Notes under the pieces: model-generated | Told to the model about the DNA's origin: nothing | What the model saw: the letters and a program-made list of their open reading frames with translations, nothing else | Database searches by the model: none | Shown: positions 1-4,984 of the stretch, piece by piece | Numbering within the stretch: the first letter of the stretch is position 1 | How the letters are laid out: every line of letters begins with the position of its first letter | Translations under genes and position numbers: made by a program | NCBI GenBank assembly: GCA_002409445.1 | Contig: DHNJ01000021.1 | Coordinates: 1-5,757 of the forward strand | Origin: Armatimonadetes bacterium UBA5419 | Lineage (GTDB): Bacteria > Armatimonadota > UBA10988 | Direction of reading: 5' to 3' | Length of the DNA: 5,757 bases

Positions 1-1343
1 GCCCCGCTGACCGCCGCGCAAACGAGAAGCCCGACACGCATCAGCAGCGCGACCTCCGGCTTCATCAGGAGCCCGAGTACGATTGTCGCGACCAGCCCAG
101 TCGCAAGCAGCGCGGCCCAGGTCGCCCCGCCACGCGGGCGCAGGTGGGCGAGCAGAGTGACCGTCGAGACGATGAACATCAGCGTCTGCGATTTGTTGTA
201 GTAGCTCTGCTCGACCGCCTTGCCCTCACCGCCAAACAGCTGCGTGAGCAACGGCATCGACATGCCCAGCCAGATCAGGATGGTCATGCCGATCAGGACC
301 CACAGCCCGACCCAGAGCCAGAAGACCGACGGATGGATCGGTTTGTCGACCACCGGCGGCCGGCGCATCGCCCAGACCACCACGGACGCGACGATCGGCA
401 GCGCGAGCAGCGCGAGCCAGACGTTGTTGTAGGCCTCGCCCAGGTCGCCGAAGCTGTGGACCGAGAAGTCGGCCAGGACACCCGAGCGGGTCAAGTAGGC
501 GCCGTAGATGATCAGCGCCGCGGTGGCCGTCGCCAGCCAGTAGTTGAGCGGGCCGCAAGTGCCGCCGCGACGCTGGACGATGAAGCCGTGCAGCAGCGCG
601 GTGGAGGCCATCCAGGGCACCAGCGACGAGTTCTCCACCGGGTCCCAGGCCCAGAAGCCGCCCCAGCCCAGCGTGATGTAGGCCCAGTAGGCGCCGAGCA
701 TCTGGCCCGCGCCGAGGAACAGCCAGCCCCACATCGTGTAGAAGCGCGCCGGCTCCAGCCACTGCTGGTCGCGCCGCCAGGTCGAGACCAAGGCCAGCGC
801 CAGCGGCACAAACAGCAGCGAGTAACCAACGAACAGAACCGGCGGATGGACCACCATCCACGGGTTCTCGAGCAGCGGGTTCAGGCCGCGCCCGTCGGCC
901 GGCGCCGGCGTGTGGACCTCGAACGGGCTCTTGACCAGCGCCAGGGCCAGGAGGCCAAGGCACATGACCATCAGCACCGCCGCCGCACTTGCCAGCAACC
1001 CGTCCTCCGCGGGCAGGCGCTCGCGCCGGCGCAGCAGGAGACCGACGATCATCAAGGTGACGAAGCACCAGAAGAGGTTCGTGCCCTCCTGGCCGGCCCA
1101 CAGCGCGGTGGCCTTGTAGACCTGGCCGAGGGCGTTGGAGGTGTTGGCCGCGACGTAGACCAGGCTGTAGTCGCCGCGCAGCAGCGCCGCGAGCAGGACG
1201 AGCATCGCCCCGAGCACGGCCCCGCTGGTCACACCCCACAGCGTCTCGGTGAGCGGGTGACGTTTGGCCAGGGCGACGATGCTGGCGATGGTGCCCACGA
1301 GGGCGAGCGCTATGAGGATCGTACCAAGCGTACTGGCAGTCAT
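1..1343 (-). CDS. ccmF: CcmF-type heme lyase subunit, cytochrome c maturation System I (C-terminus cut by window edge)
   Basis: CcmF is the membrane core of the heme lyase that attaches heme to apocytochrome c outside the cytoplasm. The 447 visible residues are strongly hydrophobic, with about 12-13 likely membrane segments. The WWD motif WGGFWAWDPVENSS is at residues 227-240. The family histidines appear as H166 (VVHPP), H252 (ALLHGF) and H296 (FSVHSFG, after TRSGVL). Residues 67-87 carry the N-terminal ANTSN...YKATALWAGQEG block, where Gln stands at the site of the His in the E. coli GGHEGS motif. ATG 1343 is certain: an in-frame TAG lies two codons upstream, and GGAG is 9 nt before the start. 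Family length is about 640-650 residues, so roughly 200 are missing beyond position 1. It follows the thioesterase gene by 42 nt without a terminator, so it is probably co-transcribed. NrfE is a close paralogue and cannot be wholly excluded. Confidence 0.93.
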   Translation of the reverse strand, partial: MTASTLGTILIALALVGTIASIVALAKRHPLTETLWGVTSGAVLGAMLVLLAALLRGDYSLVYVAANTSNALGQVYKATALWAGQEGTNLFWCFVTLMIVGLLLRRRERLPAEDGLLASAAAVLMVMCLGLLALALVKSPFEVHTPAPADGRGLNPLLENPWMVVHPPVLFVGYSLLFVPLALALVSTWRRDQQWLEPARFYTMWGWLFLGAGQMLGAYWAYITLGWGGFWAWDPVENSSLVPWMASTALLHGFIVQRRGGTCGPLNYWLATATAALIIYGAYLTRSGVLADFSVHSFGDLGEAYNNVWLALLALPIVASVVVWAMRRPPVVDKPIHPSVFWLWVGLWVLIGMTILIWLGMSMPLLTQLFGGEGKAVEQSYYNKSQTLMFIVSTVTLLAHLRPRGGATWAALLATGLVATIVLGLLMKPEVALLMRVGLLVCAAVSG

Positions 1344-1385
1344 CCTGGTCTACTCCATATGTTTTCAGGGCTAGTCCGGTCGGGG

Positions 1386-1808
1386 CTAAGGAGCCAACGC
1401 GGCCTCGCACCACGCCCGCATCGCAGCGGGTAAGCGGGCGACCCGCTGGGTGTCGAGGCGGAGGGCACAGATGGTCGTCCAACCGGTGACGCACGGCTCG
1501 TCGGCCTCGGGCCGATAGACTCGATAGGCTAACGTGAAGCGAGCCGGACCGACCTTCGTCGGTTCCACCTCGATGCGCAGCACGTCGCCGTAGCGCGCCG
1601 GCTGGTGGTAGTTCACGCCGACCTCGGTCACGGCGAAGACGATCTGCTCCGCGGCCTGGACATCGGCGGGAGCTAGGCCGGCGTCGCACATCAACTGCGT
1701 ACGCGCGGCCTCGAAGAAGCGAAGGTAGTGGCCGTGGTAGACGACGCCGGCCAGGTCGGTATCGGCATAGAGCACGCGGTAGTGGTACGTCCCCAGGGAG
1801 GGCACCAT
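1386..1808 (-). CDS. YbgC/4-hydroxybenzoyl-CoA-type hotdog acyl-CoA thioesterase
   Basis: A 140-residue single hotdog-fold protein of usual family length. These cytoplasmic enzymes hydrolyse acyl-CoA thioesters. The signature block is at residues 11-28: RVLYADTDLAGVVYHGHY, followed by FFEAARTQ, closely matching the YbgC pattern RVYYEDTDxxGVVYHxxY. D18 lines up with the catalytic Asp of 4-hydroxybenzoyl-CoA thioesterase; Y24 and H25 are also typical. The middle part (VGVNYHQPARYGDVLRIEV) fits the central beta strands. The start lies 5 nt after the stop of the TIM-barrel gene and has no clear Shine-Dalgarno site, which suggests translational coupling. GTG at codon 2 is a possible alternative start. 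Substrate cannot be read from the sequence. The tol-pal genes that accompany ybgC in proteobacteria are not seen here, so I give no gene symbol. Confidence 0.88.
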   Translation of the reverse strand: MVPSLGTYHYRVLYADTDLAGVVYHGHYLRFFEAARTQLMCDAGLAPADVQAAEQIVFAVTEVGVNYHQPARYGDVLRIEVEPTKVGPARFTLAYRVYRPEADEPCVTGWTTICALRLDTQRVARLPAAMRAWCEAALAP

Positions 1809-1813
1809 CGCGG

Positions 1814-2590
1814 CTAGTCAGACCACACTTGGCGGAAGCCGACGAGCGCCTCGCGGCAAATCGCCGCTGGGTCGCCCGGGCCGGGGTTCATGTCGAGCAC
1901 CGCCGGACCGTTATAACCCACGCTGTCCAAGGTTTCGTGCAGCGTGTGGAAGTCGATCTGCCCGGTGCCGGGTACCAGGTGGTCGTGGACCCCGTCGCGG
2001 ATGTCGGCGATGTGGAGGTGACGCAGACGGCCACCCAACTGGTAGATAGACCAGGGCAGGTCATCGCCCGTCACTGCGGCATGCGCAACATCGAGGGTGG
2101 CACCCACGTTGGGGTGGTCAAGCTCACGCAATGCCCGGACTAGGTCCTCCGTATTGCGAATCACCAGACCTGGGTTCGGCTCGACGGCCAGGATACAGTC
2201 GCGCTCGGCGCAGAGGTTACCCAACTCGGAGTAGAGCTGCAGCGCCTCGTCCCACTGCACGTGCAGGCGCGCCGGCTCCTCGCGCCGGCTCGCGACGACG
2301 AACACGGGCGCGCCGAACTGCGGCAGGAGGTCGATCGCCGCGTACCGCCGCTGGCGTCGCACCTCGAGTTGGTCCTCGAGGCCTTGATAACTGACAGCGG
2401 CGACGCTCAAGCCGAGGTCGTCGAGCTGCGCGCGCAGTTCGGTGATCTTGGCAGGCGTCAACTCCAACGGATTGAGTCCGTCGGATTCCAGGCAGAGCTC
2501 GACGCTGTTGTATCCGGCCTCGGCGATAGCCTGCAGCGCTTCGGTCACCGGTCGGTCAGCGAACGCGGCCGTGCGATAGCCGATCTTCAA
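1814..2590 (-). CDS. Xylose isomerase-like TIM-barrel protein (AP endonuclease 2 superfamily sugar isomerase/epimerase)
   Basis: A 258-residue protein of the xylose isomerase-like TIM-barrel superfamily, which includes IolE, Hyi and ketose 3-epimerases, normally metal-dependent and cytoplasmic. It opens with KIGYRTAAF and a first-strand Glu in SVELCLE (E31). Likely metal ligands are E137 in AVEPNPG, D167 in ATLDVAH and H193 in HLHIADIRDG. The late HLVPGTGQIDF block (204-214) is typical. The expected last-strand Glu appears as D233 in AVLDMNPG. The start is TTG at 2590, supported by AGAGGA 5 nt upstream and by the usual N-terminal MKIGYRTA pattern; no in-frame ATG precedes it. It is the first gene of the minus-strand operon. 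Exact reaction unknown: isomerase, epimerase and endonuclease IV-like roles share this fold, and the short length and H-D loop favour a sugar enzyme. Confidence 0.87.
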   Translation of the reverse strand: MKIGYRTAAFADRPVTEALQAIAEAGYNSVELCLESDGLNPLELTPAKITELRAQLDDLGLSVAAVSYQGLEDQLEVRRQRRYAAIDLLPQFGAPVFVVASRREEPARLHVQWDEALQLYSELGNLCAERDCILAVEPNPGLVIRNTEDLVRALRELDHPNVGATLDVAHAAVTGDDLPWSIYQLGGRLRHLHIADIRDGVHDHLVPGTGQIDFHTLHETLDSVGYNGPAVLDMNPGPGDPAAICREALVGFRQVWSD

Positions 2591-2608
2591 GATGATCCTC
2601 TGGTTCGT

Positions 2609-2655
2609 GGCGCACGCAGGTGCGCCGATTGATATCCGGCTCCGGGCGGCGCCGG
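2609..2655 (-). promoter_or_regulatory. Structured 5' leader of the TIM-barrel/thioesterase/ccmF operon
   Basis: The predicted leader (about 65 nt) holds two inverted repeats. The proximal one, 2609-2626, is a perfect 7-bp stem (GGCGCAC/GTGCGCC) with a CTGC tetraloop, ending 7 nt before the AGAGGA ribosome binding site at 2601-2596. The distal one pairs 2651-2655 with 2636-2640 (5 bp, 10-nt loop). No T-run follows either hairpin, so they are not intrinsic terminators. Stability or translation effects are possible but not shown. Confidence 0.4.
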
Positions 2656-2662
2656 CTGGCCA

Positions 2663-2690
2663 ACTATACCATGGGCTAACCCTCTGTCAA
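2663..2690 (-). promoter_or_regulatory. Sigma70-type promoter of the minus-strand operon
   Basis: On the minus strand TTGACA (2690-2685) and TATAGT (2668-2663) are separated by 16 nt. This is a perfect -35 and a 5/6 -10 box, standing out in a very GC-rich region. Transcription should start near 2656 and serve the TIM-barrel, thioesterase and ccmF genes. Confidence 0.8.
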
Positions 2691-2704
2691 CCGAGCGCTC
2701 ACCC

Positions 2705-2733
2705 TTGACGCCCCTGCCGGTCGGGCCTATCGT
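2705..2733 (+). promoter_or_regulatory. Sigma70-type promoter of prs
   Basis: TTGACG (2705-2710) and TATCGT (2728-2733) are separated by exactly 17 nt. They match 5/6 and 4/6 of consensus. A start near 2740 would leave a leader of only about 20 nt. The -35 box is 14 nt from the -35 box of the divergent operon promoter, so the two promoters are back to back. Confidence 0.62.
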
Positions 2734-2760
2734 GACTAGCGCGCCGGGACGAACTAGACC

Positions 2761-3717
2761 ATGCCCATGTTTGAAAACTACAAGCTGTTTGGTGGCCAGG
2801 GAAACCCGGCCCTAGCAGCCAAAATCGCCGGGTTGCTCGACATGCCGTTGGTCGAAGCAACCATCAAGCGGTTCAGCGACGGCGAGGTGTTCGTCCAGGG
2901 GCACGAGAATGTCCGCGGCGCGGACGTCTTCATCCTCCAGCCCACCTGCCCGCCGGTCAACGACAACCTGATGGAGTTGTTGATCACCATCGATGGCCTC
3001 AAGCGCGCCAGTGCCGAACGCATCACTGCCGTCGTCCCCTACTACGGCTATGCCCGCCAGGAGAAGAAGGACGCTCCGCGCGAGCCGATCACCGCGCGCC
3101 TCGTCGCCGACCTGATTGAGGTCGCCGGTGCCCACCGCGTGATCACCATGGACCTCCACGCGGGCGCCATCCAGGGCTTCTTCAACATCCCCATCGACCA
3201 CCTGACCAGCCTGAACATCTTCTGCGACGCCCTGCGCGAGACCGACCTGACCGACTGTGTGGTCGTCGCGCCGGACACCGGTCGGGCGAAGGCGGCGGAG
3301 AAGATGGCCAGCCTGCTCAAGCTGCCGATGGCCGTCATTCACAAGCACCGCCCGCAGCAGCAGGAGGTCGAGGTCACCCACATCGCCGGCGACCTGCGCG
3401 GCAAGCGGCCGCTGGTCTACGAGGACATCGTCTCGACGGGCAAGACCCTGGGCTACGGCGTAGACGCCATGCTCGCCGCTGGGGCCGCACCAGACATCCG
3501 CATCGCGGTCACCCACGCGCTGTTCACCGGTGATGCGTTGCAGCGGCTCGACCGGCCCGAGATCACCCAGATCCTCATCACCGACACCGTGCCGCTGCCC
3601 GTCGAGCGCCAGATCGGCAGCATCAAGGTCCTCTCGGCCGCCCCGCTGCTAGCCGAGGCCATCCGCCGGGTGCACGGCAACCGCTCGCTCTCCGAGCTGT
3701 TCACCTCCCGCAAGTAA
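2761..3717 (+). CDS. prs: Ribose-phosphate pyrophosphokinase (PRPP synthetase)
   Basis: Transfers pyrophosphate from ATP to ribose 5-phosphate, giving PRPP for purine, pyrimidine, NAD, His and Trp synthesis; cytoplasmic. The 318 residues match family length. Conserved blocks in order: FSDGE (38-42), ENVRG, FILQPT, NDNLMELLI, YYGYARQ (94-100), PITARLVADL, TMDLHAGAIQGFF with H133, APDTGRAKAAEK (170-181), catalytic-loop K195 and R197, and ITDTVPLP. Two variations stand out. The flexible loop reads HKHR where KRR is usual, and the ribose-phosphate loop reads EDIVSTGKT (221-229) where DDxxDTGGT is usual. An in-frame TAG at 2755-2757 limits the start to ATG 2761 or ATG 2767; both have only a weak GGGAC ribosome site. 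It is a single-gene unit with its own promoter and terminator. Confidence 0.95.
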   Translation: MPMFENYKLFGGQGNPALAAKIAGLLDMPLVEATIKRFSDGEVFVQGHENVRGADVFILQPTCPPVNDNLMELLITIDGLKRASAERITAVVPYYGYARQEKKDAPREPITARLVADLIEVAGAHRVITMDLHAGAIQGFFNIPIDHLTSLNIFCDALRETDLTDCVVVAPDTGRAKAAEKMASLLKLPMAVIHKHRPQQQEVEVTHIAGDLRGKRPLVYEDIVSTGKTLGYGVDAMLAAGAAPDIRIAVTHALFTGDALQRLDRPEITQILITDTVPLPVERQIGSIKVLSAAPLLAEAIRRVHGNRSLSELFTSRK

Positions 3718-3741
3718 GCGCGGCCGCTTCAACCCAAACGG

Positions 3742-3782
3742 ACCAGGGCCCACCAAGCGTCTGCCTGGTGGGCCCTGGTTTT
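3742..3782. terminator. Strong intrinsic terminator between convergent prs and the tRNA unit, probably bidirectional
   Basis: A perfect 14-bp inverted repeat (3742-3755 with 3766-3779) has an inner GC/GC extension and a GTCT tetraloop. TTTT (3779-3782) follows on the plus strand, 24 nt after the prs stop codon. On the minus strand the same hairpin begins just after tRNA-Phe and is followed by CGTTTGGGTT, a weaker T-rich tail. It can therefore end both transcripts. Confidence 0.88.
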
Positions 3783-3785
3783 GCA

Positions 3786-3858
<73 letters not shown>

Positions 3859-3863
3859 GAAAT

Positions 3864-3897
3864 GTACAGGGCTCAGCGTCCTTGCTGAGCCATGCAC
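3864..3897 (-). repeat. Intergenic hairpin between tRNA-Val and tRNA-Phe
   Basis: The 41-nt spacer is almost wholly an inverted repeat. A perfect 8-bp stem, GGCTCAGC (3891-3884) with GCTGAGCC (3877-3870), has a 6-nt loop AAGGAC. In minus-strand RNA it extends by 5 more pairs (one G-U) after one mismatch. Only ATTTC follows, so it is more likely an RNA-processing or stability element than a terminator; attenuation remains possible. Confidence 0.6.
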
Positions 3898-3899
3898 TG

Positions 3900-3973
3900 T
3901 GGGCGGAACAGGACTCGAACCTGTGACCGTCCGGATGTAAGCCGGAGGCTCTAACCAACTGAGCTATCCGCCC
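3900..3973 (-). tRNA. tRNA-Val(TAC)
   Basis: A 74-nt cloverleaf. Acceptor GGGCGGA pairs with TCCGCCC, with discriminator A at 3900. D stem GCTC/GAGC. Anticodon stem TCCGG/CCGGA holds loop CTTACAT, giving anticodon TAC. T arm ACAGG-TTCGAGT-CCTGT. CCA is not encoded. Its 5' end is 2 nt from the 3' end of tRNA-Glu. Confidence 0.97.
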
Positions 3974-3975
3974 GA

Positions 3976-4047
3976 TAGCCCCGACGGGAGTTGAACCCGT
4001 GCCTCAGGCTTGAAAGGCCTGCATCCTAACCGTTAGACCACGGGGCC
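3976..4047 (-). tRNA. tRNA-Glu(TTC)
   Basis: A 72-nt cloverleaf. Anticodon stem CAGGC/GCCTG holds loop CTTTCAA, giving anticodon TTC. T arm ACGGG-TTCAACT-CCCGT, with a 4-nt variable loop as in other tRNA-Glu. Acceptor GGCCCCG pairs with CGGGGCT, so the terminal pair is G1-U72, with A73. CCA is not encoded. First gene of the minus-strand tRNA unit. Confidence 0.95.
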
Positions 4048-4078
4048 CTTGCGCTGGCCCGGCGTCCAGCAAGCCAGT

Positions 4079-4107
4079 AATGTAGCACCGCGCCCGCGAG
4101 TCGTCAA
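4079..4107 (-). promoter_or_regulatory. Promoter of the Glu-Val-Phe tRNA unit
   Basis: On the minus strand TTGACG (4107-4102) and TACATT (4084-4079) are separated by 17 nt, with 5/6 and 4/6 matches to the sigma70 consensus. The start would be near 4072, about 25 nt before tRNA-Glu. Confidence 0.65.
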
Positions 4108-4150
4108 CCGGCTCGCCCTGGCCGATCGCTACGCGCGCACGGGTACCAAC

Positions 4151-4180
4151 TTGACAACGAGGGGCGCGCTGCACTATGAT
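4151..4180 (+). promoter_or_regulatory. Promoter of tRNA-Asn
   Basis: TTGACA (4151-4156) and TATGAT (4175-4180) are separated by 18 nt: a perfect -35 and a 5/6 -10. The predicted start near 4187 is only about 5 nt before the mature tRNA-Asn end. Confidence 0.8.
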
Positions 4181-4191
4181 GACTAGCACCT

Positions 4192-4263
4192 TCCTCGGTA
4201 GCTCAACGGCAGAGCGGGTGGCTGTTAACCACTAGGTTGGGAGTTCGAATCTCTCCCGAGGAG
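4192..4263 (+). tRNA. tRNA-Asn(GTT)
   Basis: A 72-nt cloverleaf. Acceptor TCCTCGG pairs with CCGAGGA, with discriminator G at 4263. D stem GCTC/GAGC with loop AACGGCA. Anticodon stem GGTGG/CCACT (one G-U) holds loop CTGTTAA, giving anticodon GTT. T arm GGGAG-TTCGAAT-CTCTC (one G-U). The next bases are TCA, so CCA is not encoded. It is a single-gene unit divergent from the other tRNAs. Confidence 0.97.
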
Positions 4264-4267
4264 TCAA

Positions 4268-4297
4268 GAAGCCCGCGGTCTCTCGGTCGCGGCCTTC
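4268..4297. terminator. Hairpin between convergent tRNA-Asn and wrbA, possible bidirectional terminator
   Basis: GAAG(C)CCGCG (4268-4277) pairs with CGCGG(C)CTTC (4288-4297), with one C-C mismatch. Inner GTC/GGT pairs include two wobbles and close a TCTC tetraloop. No real T-tract follows on the plus strand (ACTGTCTC); the minus strand has only TTGACTCC after the CTTC arm. Placement is right for termination of both convergent units, but the missing U-run makes this uncertain. Confidence 0.45.
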
Positions 4298-4324
4298 ACT
4301 GTCTCTGGACCAGTCGCCGCCGGT

Positions 4325-4921
4325 TTAGCCGTGCAGCTTCTGCGTCGTCGTCGCAACCAACGCGCCGAGCGCTCGCGCGTGCGCCAACTCCGCGGCGTGC
4401 GGCCGCGTGCCGTCGCCCGTCTGTTGGACCGACGGCCCGTACGGGTTGCCCGTTTCGTTGACGCTGGCGTCGTTGTAACCCACGGTAACGATGACGCCGC
4501 CGAAGTGGTAGAAGTAGTGCGACAGCGACAGCAGCGTCGCCTCGTGGCCCCCGTGCAGCGTCGCCGCGCTGGTGAACGCCGCGTAGACCTTGCCCGCCAG
4601 CACGCCGCGCGCCCAGAGGCCGCCCGCCGTGTCGAGGAACGAACTCAGCTGGCTCGCCGGGTTGCCGAAGCGGGTCGGCGTGCCGAAGATCACCGCGTCG
4701 GCCCACTCCAGGTCATCCAGCGTCGCGACCGGCGCATCGGCCACGGTCTCGCGGAACTTCTGCCAGCCCTCGTTGCGCTCGATAGCCGCCGCCGGCGCCA
4801 GTTCCGGCACGATCAGGACGCGCACCTCGGCGCCCTCGGCCTCCGCCCCCGCGGCCGCCGCCAGCGCCATGGCGTGGTTCGTGCCGGTCTGCGAGTAGTA
4901 CACGATCGCGATCTTGCTCAT
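4325..4921 (-). CDS. wrbA: WrbA-type flavodoxin-fold NAD(P)H:quinone oxidoreductase
   Basis: A 198-residue protein, the usual WrbA length. WrbA proteins bind FMN and reduce quinones with NAD(P)H in two-electron steps in the cytoplasm, limiting redox cycling. The N-terminal strand KIAIVYYSQTGTNHAMA carries the FMN phosphate loop SQTGTN (residues 9-14). The central signature GTPTRFGNPASQ...FLDTAGGLW and the later SAATLHGGHE and GNPYGPSV..TGDG blocks all match WrbA. ATG 4921 is preferred because AAAGGAG lies 6 nt upstream and the protein then begins at the conserved first strand. A longer frame from TTG 4969 adds 16 residues without family support. The gene lies 63 nt after the stop of the unrecognised gene on the same strand, so read-through from it is possible. 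Confidence 0.95.
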   Translation of the reverse strand: MSKIAIVYYSQTGTNHAMALAAAAGAEAEGAEVRVLIVPELAPAAAIERNEGWQKFRETVADAPVATLDDLEWADAVIFGTPTRFGNPASQLSSFLDTAGGLWARGVLAGKVYAAFTSAATLHGGHEATLLSLSHYFYHFGGVIVTVGYNDASVNETGNPYGPSVQQTGDGTRPHAAELAHARALGALVATTTQKLHG

Positions 4922-4941
4922 CTCACACTCCTTTGGACCAC

Positions 4942-4969
4942 AGTATGCTGCGGCCCCCACAGCGCGCAA
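4942..4969 (-). promoter_or_regulatory. Weak candidate promoter of wrbA
   Basis: On the minus strand TTGCGC (4969-4964) and CATACT (4947-4942) are separated by 16 nt, matching consensus at 3/6 and 4/6. The position is right for a wrbA transcript with a leader of about 15 nt. The match is poor, and co-transcription with the upstream gene is an equal alternative. Confidence 0.25.
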
Positions 4970-4984
4970 CCGTTGAACCGTGAC

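Noticed and set aside
144..1433. A 429-codon plus-strand open frame
   Set aside because: It is antisense to ccmF, very rich in Arg, Gln, Asp and His with no domain, and arises from GC-rich codon structure on the other strand.
226..1689. A 487-codon minus-strand frame in another register
   Set aside because: It crosses both the ccmF and thioesterase genes out of frame and is Arg/Ala/Gly/Pro-rich without family motifs. The true frames carry clear signatures.
2812..3516. A 234-codon minus-strand frame inside prs
   Set aside because: It is a shadow of the well-supported prs coding frame, rich in Asp, Val and Gly with no recognisable motif.
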